From contig NZ_CP014546.1 of NCBI RefSeq assembly GCF_001579805.1, positions 2,666,001 to 2,730,000 on the forward strand: DNA of 64,000 bases. The letters are read 5' to 3'. The translations under genes and the position numbers were made by a program. Shown here piece by piece: positions 45,658 to 55,841 of the stretch; position 1 is the first letter of the stretch, and each line of letters begins with the position of its first letter. The stretch comes from Pseudomonas azotoformans. Its GTDB lineage: Bacteria > Pseudomonadota > Gammaproteobacteria > Pseudomonadales > Pseudomonadaceae. The notes under the pieces were generated by a model that saw only the letters and a program-made list of their open reading frames with translations, was not told the origin of the DNA and did not search any database.

Positions 45658-46729
45658 GCTCGATCGCTACATTGGTAGCAGCGTACTGATCGCCATTCTG
45701 GCGGTGTTGGGCATCATCCTCGGCTTGGCATCGTTGTTCGCCTTCATCGATGAAGTGGGTAACGTCACCGACACCTACACCGTGTGGGACGTGCTGAGCT
45801 ACGTGGCCCTCACCGCGCCGCGCCGCCTCTACGACATGATGCCGATGGCCGCTCTGATCGGCTGCCTGATCGGCCTGGGCAGCCTGGCCAGCAACAGCGA
45901 ACTGACCATCATGCGCGCCGCCGGCGTGTCCATCGGTCGTATCGTCTGGGCGGTCATGAAGCCCATGCTGCTGCTGATGGCGTGCAGCGTGCTGATCGGT
46001 GAATACGTCGCGCCGCCGGCCGAAACCACGGCCCAGGCCAATCGTGCCCTGGCCCAGGGTTCGGGCGACGCACAAAGCTCCAAGCACGGCCTGTGGCACC
46101 GCCAGGGTGATGAATTCATCCACATCAACGCCGTGCAGCCGGGTGGCCTGTTGATTGGTGTAACGCGTTACACCTTTGACAAAGAACGCCACCTGCTGTC
46201 GTCGAGTTTCGCCAAACGTGCGCAATACAGTGGCGAAAAGTGGCAGCTGAGCGACATTACCACTACGTATTTCCGCAACATCGACAAAGGCTCAAACGCC
46301 AGCACCGAAGTGATCAATGTGCCGAGCGAAGAGTGGGACATCGCCCTTAAGCCGCAATTGCTCAATACCGTGGTGATGATCCCGGAAAGCCTGCCGATCT
46401 CCGGGCTGTGGGGTTACATCCACTACTTGAAGGACCAGGGTTTGAACAACGGTCGCTACTGGCTGGCATTTTGGGTCAAGGTGTTGCAGCCGGTGGTGAC
46501 GGCCGCGTTGGTGCTGATGGCGATTTCCTTCATCTTCGGCCCATTGCGTTCCGTGACCCTCGGTCAGCGCGTATTCACCGGCGTGCTGGTGGGCTTCACC
46601 TTCCGCATCGCCCAGGACCTGCTTGGCCCGTCGAGCCTGGTGTTTGGCTTTTCGCCGCTGTTTGCGGTGCTGGTGCCCACGGCCATCTGTGCCCTGGCCG
46701 GCTTCTGGCTACTGCGCCGGGCGGGCTGA
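45650..46729 (+). CDS. lptG: LPS export ABC transporter permease LptG
   Basis: A 359-residue partner permease of LptF. Helix 1-2 region LDRYIGSSVLIAILAVLGIILG and SLFAFIDEVG is conserved, followed by the periplasmic domain and C-terminal helices (VKVLQPVVTAALVLMAISFIFGPLRSVTLGQRVF). GTG 45650 has AAGGAG 7 nt upstream and was preferred to the longer frame. The gene ends 21 nt before a strong terminator (46751-46780), closing the lptFG unit. Confidence 0.93.
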   Translation: MAKLDRYIGSSVLIAILAVLGIILGLASLFAFIDEVGNVTDTYTVWDVLSYVALTAPRRLYDMMPMAALIGCLIGLGSLASNSELTIMRAAGVSIGRIVWAVMKPMLLLMACSVLIGEYVAPPAETTAQANRALAQGSGDAQSSKHGLWHRQGDEFIHINAVQPGGLLIGVTRYTFDKERHLLSSSFAKRAQYSGEKWQLSDITTTYFRNIDKGSNASTEVINVPSEEWDIALKPQLLNTVVMIPESLPISGLWGYIHYLKDQGLNNGRYWLAFWVKVLQPVVTAALVLMAISFIFGPLRSVTLGQRVFTGVLVGFTFRIAQDLLGPSSLVFGFSPLFAVLVPTAICALAGFWLLRRAG

Positions 46730-46750
46730 TTGCGCGCTTATGAACAAAAA

Positions 46751-46780
46751 ATGCCCCGGTCGAGAGATCGGGGCATTTTT
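46751..46780 (+). terminator. Intrinsic terminator after lptG
   Basis: ATGCCCCG (46751-46758) pairs with CGGGGCAT (46769-46776), with A and T runs flanking. It separates lptFG from the lepA unit 100 nt further on. Confidence 0.92.
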
Positions 46781-46880
46781 GTTCTGGTCAGCAAAGATGA
46801 CGTCTGGCCCGAGCATCAGGTACAATTCCCGGCTATTTTTCAGCGGGCAATCTGCCTGCAGCCTTTTTGAGTGTTGATCC

Positions 46881-48680
46881 GTGAGTGATTTGAGTCATAT
46901 CCGCAATTTCTCCATCATCGCCCACATTGACCATGGTAAGTCGACGCTGGCCGATCGATTCATCCAGATGTGCGGCGGCCTTGCCGAGCGTGAAATGGAA
47001 GCCCAGGTACTGGATTCCATGGACCTCGAACGCGAGCGCGGGATCACCATCAAGGCCCACAGCGTCACCCTGTACTACACCGCCAAAGACGGTATCAAGT
47101 ACCAGCTGAACTTCATTGACACCCCTGGCCACGTTGACTTCACCTACGAAGTCAGCCGCTCGCTGGCTGCCTGTGAAGGTGCGTTGCTGGTGGTGGACGC
47201 GGGCCAGGGCGTTGAAGCCCAGTCCGTCGCCAACTGCTACACGGCCATCGAACAGGGCCTTGAAGTGATGCCGGTGCTGAACAAGATCGACTTGCCACAA
47301 GCCGATCCGGACCGCGTCAAAGAAGAAATCGAAAAAATCATCGGCATTGATGCCACCGACGCCGTCGAGTGCAGCGCCAAGACCGGCCTGGGCGTCGATG
47401 AAGTGCTCGAGCGCCTGGTCAAGACCATTCCTGCGCCAACCGGCAACTACGAAGATCCGCTGCAAGCGTTGATCATCGACTCCTGGTTCGACAACTACCT
47501 GGGCGTTGTTTCCCTGGTCCGCGTGCGCCATGGCCGTGTGAAGAAAGGCGACAAGATCCTGGTCAAGTCCACCGGCAAGATCCACCTAGTGGACAGCGTC
47601 GGTGTCTTCAACCCCAAGCACACCGCTACCACTGATCTGAAAGCCGGCGAAGTAGGCTTCATCATTGCCGGTATCAAGGACATCCACGGTGCGCCAGTCG
47701 GTGACACCCTGACCTTGAGCTCCACCCCTGACGTCGACGTGCTGCCGGGCTTCAAGCGCATCCAGCCGCAAGTCTACGCCGGCCTGTTCCCGGTCAGCTC
47801 CGACGACTTCGAAGACTTCCGCGAAGCCCTGCAAAAGCTGACCCTCAACGACTCGTCGTTGCAGTACACCCCGGAAAGCTCCGACGCCCTGGGCTTCGGC
47901 TTCCGTTGCGGCTTCCTCGGCATGCTGCACATGGAGATCATCCAGGAGCGCCTCGAGCGTGAATACGACCTGGACCTGATCACCACCGCGCCGACGGTTA
48001 TTTTCGAGTTGGCGCTGAAAACCGGTGAAACGATTTACGTCGACAACCCGTCCAAGCTTCCAGACCTGTCTTCCATCGAAGACATGCGCGAACCGATCGT
48101 GCGCGCCAATATTCTTGTGCCGCAGGAACACCTGGGCAACGTCATTACCCTGTGTATCGAAAAGCGTGGCGTACAGCACGACATGCTGTTCCTCGGTACC
48201 CAGGTGCAAGTGACCTACGATTTGCCGATGAACGAAGTGGTGCTGGACTTCTTCGACCGTCTCAAATCCACCAGTCGCGGCTATGCTTCGCTGGATTACC
48301 ATTTCGACCGTTACCAATCGGCTAATCTGGTGAAACTGGATGTGCTGATCAACGGCGACAAGGTCGATGCCCTGGCACTCATCGTGCACAAGGACAACGC
48401 GCACTACAAAGGTCGCCAGTTGACCGAAAAGATGAAAGAACTGATTCCGCGCCAGATGTTCGACGTCGCGATCCAGGCCGCCATTGGCGGGCAGATCATT
48501 GCACGGACCTCCGTCAAGGCACTCAGAAAGAACGTACTGGCCAAATGCTACGGCGGTGACGTAAGCCGTAAGCGCAAGCTGCTTGAGAAGCAAAAGGCCG
48601 GTAAAAAACGCATGAAGCAAGTAGGTAACGTGGAAATTCCACAAGAAGCCTTCCTTGCGGTGCTCAGGTTGGATAGTTAG
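46881..48680 (+). CDS. lepA: Elongation factor 4 (LepA), translational GTPase
   Basis: A 599-residue ribosome-associated GTPase. The GTP-binding motifs are [13 protein letters not shown] (G1), GITIKAHS (G2), DTPGHVDF (G3) and NKIDLPQAD (G4). The LepA-specific C-terminal domain contains [27 protein letters not shown] sequence and the motif [19 protein letters not shown]. The start is GTG 46881 ([14 protein letters not shown] follows), with a weak ribosome binding site. It is the first gene of lepA-lepB, and lepB follows by 5 nt. Confidence 0.97.
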
Positions 48681-48685
48681 GTCCT

Positions 48686-49540
48686 ATGTCGCTAAATTTC
48701 CCGCTGTTGCTGGTCATCGCCGTTGCCGTTTGCGGTCTCTTGGCGTTGCTCGATCTGGTGTTCTTCGCCCCGCGTCGGCGGGCGGCTATCGCGTCCTATC
48801 AGGGCAGCGTCAGCCAGCCCGATGGCGTGGTGATCGAGAAACTGAACAAAGAGCCGTTGCTGGTTGAGTACGGCAAGTCGTTCTTCCCGGTGTTGTTCAT
48901 CGTGCTGGTGCTGCGTTCGTTCCTGGTAGAGCCGTTTCAGATCCCGTCGGGGTCGATGAAACCTACCCTGGACGTCGGCGACTTCATCCTGGTGAACAAG
49001 TTTTCCTACGGGATCCGCCTGCCGGTGATCGACAAGAAGGTCATCGAAGTCGGTGACCCGCAGCGCGGCGATGTGATGGTGTTCCGCTACCCGAGCGACC
49101 CGAACGTCAACTACATCAAGCGTGTGGTTGGCCTGCCGGGCGATGTGATCCGCTACACCAGCGACAAGCGCCTGTTCATCAACGGTGAGTCGGTGGCCGA
49201 GAAACTGATCGGCTCCGAGCCGAACAGTTTGGGCAGCGCCGAGTTGTACCAGGAAAAACTCGGTACGGTAGAGCACGAAATCCGCAAGGAAATGAGCCGC
49301 TACCGTGCCCAGCCTGACGGCCAGTGGACAGTGCCGGCCGGGCACTACTTCATGATGGGCGACAACCGCGACAACTCCAATGACAGCCGGTACTGGGATG
49401 ACCCCAACATTCCCAAGGACCTGCTGGGCATGGTTCCCGACCAGAATATCGTCGGCAAGGCCTTCGCGGTCTGGATGAGCTGGCCGGAACCCAAACTCAG
49501 CCACCTGCCGAACTTCTCGCGGGTCGGGCTGATCAAGTAA
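48686..49540 (+). CDS. lepB: Signal peptidase I (LepB)
   Basis: A 284-residue inner-membrane signal peptidase that cleaves signal peptides from exported proteins, including the DUF1120 proteins and receptors of this window. Two N-terminal helices (FPLLLVIAVAVCGLLALLDLVFF and FFPVLFIVLVLRSFLV) precede the catalytic serine in QIPSGSMKPTL. The general-base lysine is in NYIKRVVGLPGD, and the GDNRDNSNDSRYW box is present. It follows lepA by 5 nt and ends at a hairpin at 49547-49568. Confidence 0.97.
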   Translation: MSLNFPLLLVIAVAVCGLLALLDLVFFAPRRRAAIASYQGSVSQPDGVVIEKLNKEPLLVEYGKSFFPVLFIVLVLRSFLVEPFQIPSGSMKPTLDVGDFILVNKFSYGIRLPVIDKKVIEVGDPQRGDVMVFRYPSDPNVNYIKRVVGLPGDVIRYTSDKRLFINGESVAEKLIGSEPNSLGSAELYQEKLGTVEHEIRKEMSRYRAQPDGQWTVPAGHYFMMGDNRDNSNDSRYWDDPNIPKDLLGMVPDQNIVGKAFAVWMSWPEPKLSHLPNFSRVGLIK

Positions 49541-49546
49541 TACAGG

Positions 49547-49568
49547 CGGCGCTGTGAACACAGCGCCG
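49547..49568 (+). terminator. Perfect stem-loop after lepB
   Basis: CGGCGCTGTG / CACAGCGCCG is a 10-bp perfect inverted repeat six nucleotides after the lepB stop, with a 2-nt centre (a larger loop in RNA). No T-run follows, only CTTTTC. It may process or partly terminate the lepAB message. The rest of the 150-bp lepB-rnc gap shows no gene. Confidence 0.6.
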
Positions 49569-49690
49569 AATGCTTTTCTGGGGTGGGGACAAATCTGTCC
49601 TGCCTCATGCTGTACCAACCAGGATTTGAATTTGAACACTGCGTCAATCGTCGATGGCCGCCGGTGCCACCAAACAGATATGGGTAAACC

Positions 49691-50380
49691 GTGACCGTTT
49701 CTCTAAGTCGTCTCGAGCGTCAGCTCGGCTACACCTTCAAGGATCAGGAATTGATGGTCCTTGCCCTCACACACCGCAGCTTTGCAGGGCGCAACAACGA
49801 GCGCCTGGAATTCCTCGGTGATGCCATCCTCAATTTCGTCGCCGGTGAAGCGCTGTTCGAACGCTTCCCCCAAGCCCGTGAAGGCCAGCTTTCGCGCCTG
49901 CGCGCACGCCTGGTGAAGGGCGAGACCCTGGCGGTGCTGGCCCGTGGCTTCGGCCTGGGCGAGTACCTGCGCCTGGGGTCCGGTGAGCTGAAGAGCGGCG
50001 GTTTCCGCCGTGAGTCGATCCTGGCCGACGCCCTCGAAGCGCTGATCGGTGCCATCTACCTCGATGCAGGCATGGAAGCAGCCAAGGAGCGCGTCACCGC
50101 GTGGCTGACCTCCGAGATTGAAAGCCTCACGCTGGTCGACACCAACAAAGACCCCAAGACCCGCCTGCAGGAATTCCTGCAGTCCCGTGGTTGCGAACTG
50201 CCACGCTACGAAGTGGTGGATATCCAGGGTGAGCCCCATTGCCGCGTGTTCTTCGTGGAATGTGAAATCACCTTACTGAACGAAAAAAGCCGAGGTCAGG
50301 GTGTGAGCCGTCGCATTGCCGAACAGGTAGCGGCCGCTGCAGCACTGATTGCCCTGGGCGTGGAGAATGGCCATGACTGA
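49691..50380 (+). CDS. rnc: Ribonuclease III
   Basis: A 229-residue double-strand-specific RNase that matures rRNA and processes mRNAs. The RNase III signature is [15 protein letters not shown] at residues 37-51, with the catalytic Asp and Glu, followed by [18 protein letters not shown]. The C-terminal dsRNA-binding domain begins [14 protein letters not shown]. The GTG start at 49691 leads [12 protein letters not shown]. It overlaps era by 8 nt, the usual rnc-era coupling. Confidence 0.96.
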   Translation: MTVSLSRLERQLGYTFKDQELMVLALTHRSFAGRNNERLEFLGDAILNFVAGEALFERFPQAREGQLSRLRARLVKGETLAVLARGFGLGEYLRLGSGELKSGGFRRESILADALEALIGAIYLDAGMEAAKERVTAWLTSEIESLTLVDTNKDPKTRLQEFLQSRGCELPRYEVVDIQGEPHCRVFFVECEITLLNEKSRGQGVSRRIAEQVAAAAALIALGVENGHD

Positions 50381-51275
50381 TTCAACCGCAACACGCTGTG
50401 GCTATGTTGCCATCGTCGGCCGCCCGAACGTGGGCAAGTCCACGCTGCTGAACCACATCCTCGGCCAAAAGCTCGCGATCACCTCGCGCAAGCCGCAGAC
50501 CACCCGCCACAACATGCTGGGCATCAAGACCGAAGGCACCGTGCAAGCGGTCTACGTCGACACCCCAGGCATGCACAAAGGTGGCGAGAAAGCCCTGAAC
50601 CGCTACATGAACAAGACCGCTTCGGCGGCGTTGAAAGACGTCGACGTGGTGATTTTCGTGGTTGACCGCACCAAGTGGACCGACGAAGACCAGATGGTCC
50701 TGGAGCGTGTGCAGTACGTCACCGGCCCGCTGATCGTCGCGTTGAACAAGACCGACCGCATCGAAGACAAAGCCGAATTGATGCCGCACCTGAGCTGGTT
50801 GCAGGAACAACTGCCGAACGCGCAGATCATCCCGATCTCCGCCCAGCACGGCCACAACCTGGATGCCTTGGAGCGCGTGATCGCCGAGCACCTGCCGGAA
50901 AACGAGCATTTCTTCCCGGAAGACCAGATCACCGACCGCAGCAGCCGTTTCCTCGCCGCCGAACTGGTGCGTGAGAAAATCATGCGCCAGATGGGCGCCG
51001 AGCTGCCGTACCAGATCACCGTCGAAATTGAAGAGTTCAAGCAGCAGGGCAAGACCTTGCACATCCATGCGCTGATCCTCGTCGAACGTGACGGCCAGAA
51101 GAAAATCATCATTGGCGACAAGGGCGAACGCATCAAGCGTATCGGCACCGAAGCGCGCAAGGACATGGAATTGCTGTTCGACTCCAAGATCATGCTCAAC
51201 CTGTGGGTGAAGGTGAAGGGTGGTTGGTCCGATGATGAGCGTGCATTGCGCTCCCTGGGCTACGGCGACCTCTAA
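50373..51275 (+). CDS. era: GTPase Era
   Basis: A 300-residue GTPase that binds 16S rRNA for 30S assembly. The G motifs are [13 protein letters not shown] (G1), DTPGMHKG (G3) and NKTDRIED (G4), and the C-terminal KH domain includes [27 protein letters not shown]. Start ATG 50373 overlaps the rnc end, with GGAG about 9 nt before. The next gene, recO, follows after a 144-nt gap containing a REP pair. Confidence 0.96.
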   Translation: MTDSTATRCGYVAIVGRPNVGKSTLLNHILGQKLAITSRKPQTTRHNMLGIKTEGTVQAVYVDTPGMHKGGEKALNRYMNKTASAALKDVDVVIFVVDRTKWTDEDQMVLERVQYVTGPLIVALNKTDRIEDKAELMPHLSWLQEQLPNAQIIPISAQHGHNLDALERVIAEHLPENEHFFPEDQITDRSSRFLAAELVREKIMRQMGAELPYQITVEIEEFKQQGKTLHIHALILVERDGQKKIIIGDKGERIKRIGTEARKDMELLFDSKIMLNLWVKVKGGWSDDERALRSLGYGDL

Positions 51276-51306
51276 CACACCGCGGAACCTCTGTGTGAGC
51301 GGGCTT

Positions 51307-51380
51307 ATGTGGGAGCTGGCTTGCCTGCGATAGCGGTGGTGAATTCACTACAGCTTTCGCGGGCAAGCCCGCTCCCACAT
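51307..51380. repeat. REP pair in inverted orientation (REPIN-like)
   Basis: Left arm TGTGGGAGCTGGCTTGCCTG (51308-51327, continuing CGA) and right arm starting TCGCGGGCAAGCCCGCTCCC (51357) are inverted copies with a 26-nt spacer. This is the classical Pseudomonas REP consensus. No transposase (RAYT) gene is in the window. Confidence 0.85.
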
Positions 51381-51419
51381 TGGTTGGTCGCTGTTCTTAA
51401 GTTCTGCGAAGAGACTCCC

Positions 51420-52109
51420 ATGTCCCAATCCCCGCCCCCCAGCCAACTCGCCTACGTCCTGCACAGCCGCGCCTACCGTGAGACCAGCGCCCTGGTAGAC
51501 TTCCTCACGCCCCAAGGCCGCTTGCGCGCGGTCTTGCGTAGCGCACGGGGCAAGGCGGGCACATTGGCACGGCCATTCGTGGCCCTGGACGTGGAGTTTC
51601 GCGGCAAGGGCGAGCTGAAGAACGTCGGTCGCATGGAAAGCGTCGGCACGTCCGCCTGGCTCAATGGCGAGGCGCTGTTCAGTGGTCTCTACCTCAATGA
51701 GCTGTTGATCCGCCTGCTTCCTGCCGAAGACCCGCACCCGGCTGTCTTCGATCACTACGCCGCCACCTTGCTGGCCCTGGCCGAAGGGCGCCCTCTGGAA
51801 CCACTGCTGCGCGCCTTCGAATGGCGCCTGCTCGACGACCTGGGTTACGGTTTCGAACTGGCCAACGACCTGCACGGCGACCCCATCGCGGCCGACGGCA
51901 TGTACCGTCTGCAGGTCGACGCCGGCCTGGAGCGCGTCTACCTGCTGCAACCGGGCCTGTTCCAGGGCACCGAGCTGCTGGCCATGAGCGAAGCCGACTG
52001 GACCGCTCCCGGCGCCTTGTCTGCCGCCAAGCGCCTGATGCGCCAGGCCCTGGCCGTGCACTTGGGCGGACGGCCGCTGGTCAGTCGCGAGTTGTTTCGA
52101 AAGCCCTGA
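51420..52109 (+). CDS. recO: DNA repair protein RecO
   Basis: A 229-residue recombination mediator of the RecFOR pathway. The OB-fold N-domain ([43 protein letters not shown]) is followed by the helical part ([22 protein letters not shown]). The start was placed at ATG 51420; the longer frame runs into the REP element. pdxJ follows by 51 nt. Confidence 0.95.
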   Translation: MSQSPPPSQLAYVLHSRAYRETSALVDFLTPQGRLRAVLRSARGKAGTLARPFVALDVEFRGKGELKNVGRMESVGTSAWLNGEALFSGLYLNELLIRLLPAEDPHPAVFDHYAATLLALAEGRPLEPLLRAFEWRLLDDLGYGFELANDLHGDPIAADGMYRLQVDAGLERVYLLQPGLFQGTELLAMSEADWTAPGALSAAKRLMRQALAVHLGGRPLVSRELFRKP

Positions 52110-52160
52110 CAACCCCGTGTATGCTGTGCAGCGTTTCTTTCCCTTTTCAGGAGCGCTTCC

Positions 52161-52904
52161 GTGACCACCAGCAATCGCATTCTTCTTGGCGTCAACATCG
52201 ACCACGTCGCTACCCTGCGCCAGGCCCGGGGCACCCGTTACCCTGACCCGGTCAAGGCCGCGCTGGACGCCGAAGAAGCGGGCGCCGACGGCATCACCGT
52301 GCACCTACGCGAAGACCGCCGCCACATCCAGGAGCGTGACGTGCTGGTGCTCAAGGAAGTACTGCAAACCCGCATGAACTTCGAAATGGGCGTCACCGAG
52401 GAAATGATGCAGTTCGCCGAGCGCATCCGCCCGGCGCACATTTGCCTGGTGCCGGAAACCCGTCAGGAACTGACCACCGAAGGCGGTCTCGATGTGGCCG
52501 GCCAGGAAGCGCGGATCAAGGCCGCCGTGGAACGCCTGTCGAAGATCGGCAGTGAAGTCTCGCTGTTCATCGATGCTGACGAGCGCCAGATCGAAGCCTC
52601 GCGCCGTGTCGGTGCACCGGCCATCGAACTGCACACCGGCCGTTACGCCGATGCCACCACGCCCACCGAAGTGGCCGACGAACTGCAACGTATCATCGAC
52701 GGCGTGAGCTGCGGCCTCAAGGAAGGCTTGATCGTCAACGCCGGTCACGGCCTGCACTACCACAACGTCGAAGCCGTGGCCGCGATCAAGGGCATCAATG
52801 AGTTGAACATCGGCCATGCGCTGGTGGCGCACGCGCTGTTCGTCGGTTTCAAGGGTGCCGTGGCCGAGATGAAAGCCCTGATCCTGGCGGCCACCAAGGC
52901 CTGA
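52161..52904 (+). CDS. pdxJ: Pyridoxine 5'-phosphate synthase
   Basis: A 247-residue TIM-barrel enzyme that makes pyridoxine 5'-phosphate from 3-amino-2-oxopropyl phosphate and deoxyxylulose phosphate. The N-terminus [23 protein letters not shown] and the segments [22 protein letters not shown] and [10 protein letters not shown] are diagnostic. The GTG start has AGGAG 8 nt upstream. It ends the rnc-era-recO-pdxJ block. Confidence 0.97.
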   Translation: MTTSNRILLGVNIDHVATLRQARGTRYPDPVKAALDAEEAGADGITVHLREDRRHIQERDVLVLKEVLQTRMNFEMGVTEEMMQFAERIRPAHICLVPETRQELTTEGGLDVAGQEARIKAAVERLSKIGSEVSLFIDADERQIEASRRVGAPAIELHTGRYADATTPTEVADELQRIIDGVSCGLKEGLIVNAGHGLHYHNVEAVAAIKGINELNIGHALVAHALFVGFKGAVAEMKALILAATKA

Positions 52905-53007
52905 TCCGCCTACTGCGGCAATGCGAAGCCTTACTGTTTAGCCAGGGCAGGTGTATCGTATCTGCCCTTTGCAGGCCCTGGGCCTGCGGCCGATACGTGA
53001 GGTTGTT

Positions 53008-54384
53008 GTGTCCCGATCCTTTTCCCGTCGACAAATCCTGGGTGGTCTTGCAGGCCTGGCCGTAGTAGGCGTCGGTGCCGGTGGCGCCTACCGCTACTGG
53101 CTGGGGAAAGTTGCCGAGGCCGAGGCGGGGCATGACTACGAGCTGATCGCCGCACCCCTGGAGGTGGAACTGGTGCCGGGCCATAAGACCGAAGCCTGGG
53201 CGTTCGGTCCGTCAGCGCCGGGCACCGAGTTGCGGGTGCGCCAGGGCGAATGGCTGCGGGTGCGTTTTATCAACCACTTGCCGGTCGCCACCACCATCCA
53301 TTGGCATGGCATCCGCCTGCCGCTGGAAATGGACGGCGTGCCCTACGTCTCGCAGTTGCCGGTACTGCCCGGTGAGTATTTCGATTACAAATTCCGTGTG
53401 CCCGACGCCGGCAGCTACTGGTATCACCCCCACGTGAACAGCAGCGAAGAACTCGGCCGTGGCCTGGTCGGCCCGCTGATCATCGAAGAGCGCGAACCCA
53501 CCGGTTTCAAACACGAACGCACGCTTAGCCTGAAGAGCTGGCATGTGGACGAAGAGGGCGCTTTCGTGGCCTTCAGCGTTCCTCGTGAGGCGGCACGCGG
53601 CGGCACGGCCGGGCGGTTGTCGACGATCAATGGCGTGTCCCAGGCAGTCGTCGATTTGCCCGCCGGACAGATTACTCGCGTGCGTCTGCTCAACCTCGAC
53701 AACACCCTGACCTATCGCATCAACATTCCGGATGTCGAGGCGCAGATCTACGCGTTGGACGGCAACCCCATCGAGCCGCGCCCGCTGGGCAAGGAATACT
53801 GGTTGGGCCCCGGCATGCGCATCTGCCTGGCGATCAAGGCACCGCCGGCCGGCGAAGAGCTGTCGATCCGCAACGGCCCGGTACGCCTGGGTACCTTCCG
53901 TTCGGTGGCCAACGCCGATGCGCCGACCGAATGGCCGCCAGCGCTGCCGGCCAACCCGATTGCCGAGCCGGACCTGGCCAATGCGGAGAAACTCAACTTC
54001 AATTTCGAGTGGGTCGGCACGGTGTCCGTGGATGACGGGAAACCACCAAGCCTGTGGCAGATCAACGGCAAGGCCTGGGACATCACCGACAAGACCTGTG
54101 CCGACCGCCCGATCGCCAAGCTGGAAAAGGGCAAGAGTTACATTTTCGAATTGAAGAACATGACCCAGTACCAACACCCGATTCACCTGCACGGCATGAG
54201 CTTCAAGGTGATCGCCTCGAACCGACACAAGGTGATCCCATACTTCACCGACACCTACCTGCTGGGTAAAAACGAGCGCGCCCGCGTAGCGTTGGTAGCG
54301 GATAACCCAGGGGTGTGGATGTTCCACTGCCACGTGATCGACCACATGGAAACCGGCCTGATGGCCGCCATCGAGGTGGCGTGA
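53008..54384 (+). CDS. Multicopper oxidase, Tat-exported
   Basis: A 458-residue periplasmic copper oxidase. The N-terminus RSFSRRQILGGLAGLAVVG carries a Tat-like twin-arginine motif. The copper ligands are in HWHGIRLP, WYHPHVNSS, HPIHLHGMSF and HCHVIDHMETGLM (the type 1 site). The start was placed at GTG 53008, with GAGG 5 nt before; the 19 residues upstream are unlikely. Substrate is unknown; Cu(I) or phenolic oxidation is plausible. The stop overlaps the tadA start (TGATG). Confidence 0.88.
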   Translation: MSRSFSRRQILGGLAGLAVVGVGAGGAYRYWLGKVAEAEAGHDYELIAAPLEVELVPGHKTEAWAFGPSAPGTELRVRQGEWLRVRFINHLPVATTIHWHGIRLPLEMDGVPYVSQLPVLPGEYFDYKFRVPDAGSYWYHPHVNSSEELGRGLVGPLIIEEREPTGFKHERTLSLKSWHVDEEGAFVAFSVPREAARGGTAGRLSTINGVSQAVVDLPAGQITRVRLLNLDNTLTYRINIPDVEAQIYALDGNPIEPRPLGKEYWLGPGMRICLAIKAPPAGEELSIRNGPVRLGTFRSVANADAPTEWPPALPANPIAEPDLANAEKLNFNFEWVGTVSVDDGKPPSLWQINGKAWDITDKTCADRPIAKLEKGKSYIFELKNMTQYQHPIHLHGMSFKVIASNRHKVIPYFTDTYLLGKNERARVALVADNPGVWMFHCHVIDHMETGLMAAIEVA

Positions 54385-54881
54385 TGCGCCAGTTTCGTCC
54401 CACTGCGATCATCGACCGCAGCCGCGACCAGGATTTCATGCGCGAAGCCCTGGCCCTGGCTGCCCAAGGCGCGGCATTGGGTGAAGTGCCCGTCGGTGCG
54501 GTGCTGGTGCAAGACGGCGAAATCATCGGCCGTGGCTTCAACTGCCCCATCAGTGGCAACGACCCCAGCGCCCACGCCGAAATGGTCGCCATCCGCGCCG
54601 CCGCGCAAGCCATCAGCAACTACCGCCTGGTGGGCAGCACGCTGTATGTGACGCTGGAGCCGTGCAGCATGTGCGCGGGGCTGATCGTGCATTCGCGGAT
54701 TGCGCGCGTGGTGTACGGCGCGCTGGAACCCAAAGCGGGGATCGTGCAAAGCCAGGGGCAGTTTTTTACCCAGGGCTTTCTCAATCATAAGGTGCTGTTT
54801 GAAGGGGGGGTGTTGGCCGAGGAATGCGGGACGGTCTTGAGTGAGTTCTTCAAGGCGCGAAGAGCCAAGCCGTCCCTTTGA
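54384..54881 (+). CDS. tadA: tRNA-specific adenosine deaminase TadA
   Basis: A 165-residue deaminase that converts A34 to inosine in tRNA-Arg(ACG). The zinc motifs are HAEMVAIRAAAQ and PCSMCAGLIVHSR, with the catalytic Glu in HAE. The family segment EVPVGAVLVQDGEIIGRGFN precedes them. The start at 54384 overlaps the oxidase stop; the longer frame upstream is inside the oxidase gene. It is convergent with cmoB, 3 nt away. Confidence 0.95.
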   Translation: MRQFRPTAIIDRSRDQDFMREALALAAQGAALGEVPVGAVLVQDGEIIGRGFNCPISGNDPSAHAEMVAIRAAAQAISNYRLVGSTLYVTLEPCSMCAGLIVHSRIARVVYGALEPKAGIVQSQGQFFTQGFLNHKVLFEGGVLAEECGTVLSEFFKARRAKPSL

Positions 54882-54884
54882 GAT

Positions 54885-55841
54885 TTATTTGCGGGCGATG
54901 ATCACCGCCCGCATCGGCGCCGGCAGCCCTTCAATCGTCTTGCTGTGATCGTGCGGATCGAGGAAATCACTCAGCGACTGGTACTTCATCCACTCTGTCC
55001 CACGCTGTTCCTCGACCGTGGTCACACTCACATCCACACAGCGCACGTCGCTGAATCCTGCGCGGCGTAGCCACAGCATCAACGCCGGCACTGACGGCAG
55101 GAACCATACGTTGCGCATCTGCGCGTAGCGGTCTTCCGGCACCAGCACCTGTTGCTGATCGCCTTCCACCACCAGGGTTTCCAGCACCAATTCACCACCT
55201 TTGACCAGGGTGTCCTTCAACGCCAGCAAATGCTCGATGGGCGAACGCCGGTGATAGAACACCCCCATGGAAAACACCGTGTCGAAGCCTTCCAGATTCG
55301 CCGGCAGGTCCTCGAACGGGAACGGCAGGTGCCACGCCTTGGGTTCTGACAGGTAACGCTGCACCGCCTGGAACTGACAGAAGAACAACCAGTTCGGGTC
55401 CACGCCAATCACGCTGTCGGCCCCGGCGCCGAGCATGCGCCACATGTAGTAACCGTTGCCGCAGCCCACGTCGAGGATGCGCTTGCCCTTCAGGTTCAGG
55501 TGTGGTGCCACGCGGGACCACTTCCAGTCCGAGCGCCATTCGGTGTCCACATGCACGCCGAACAGGTTGAATGGCCCTTTGCGCCACGGACTCAGGCCCA
55601 TCAGCGCGGCATGCATCTGCACGCGGGTGTCATCGTCGCAGTCAGTATCGAGCGTCAGGCCGTTGAGCAAATCCACTTCGCTGGGCTGGATTTTTGGCAG
55701 TGCATCCAGCGCACTCTGCCAGCGTTCCAGGTCGCCATGACCCTTTTCCATCTTGCTATCGAGTTGCGCTTGCAGGCCCTGGGCCCACACGGCCAGGGGA
55801 GTGCCGACCAGATGGCGGGCGAGGGGAGACAGATCAATCAT
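54885..55841 (-). CDS. cmoB: tRNA U34 carboxymethyltransferase CmoB
   Basis: A 318-residue enzyme that transfers the carboxymethyl group of carboxy-SAM to 5-hydroxyuridine-34, giving cmo5U in tRNA. The SAM domain is seen as [20 protein letters not shown], with the CmoB-specific [19 protein letters not shown] and [19 protein letters not shown]. It overlaps cmoA by 4 nt (ATGA). Confidence 0.95.
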   Translation of the reverse strand: MIDLSPLARHLVGTPLAVWAQGLQAQLDSKMEKGHGDLERWQSALDALPKIQPSEVDLLNGLTLDTDCDDDTRVQMHAALMGLSPWRKGPFNLFGVHVDTEWRSDWKWSRVAPHLNLKGKRILDVGCGNGYYMWRMLGAGADSVIGVDPNWLFFCQFQAVQRYLSEPKAWHLPFPFEDLPANLEGFDTVFSMGVFYHRRSPIEHLLALKDTLVKGGELVLETLVVEGDQQQVLVPEDRYAQMRNVWFLPSVPALMLWLRRAGFSDVRCVDVSVTTVEEQRGTEWMKYQSLSDFLDPHDHSKTIEGLPAPMRAVIIARK

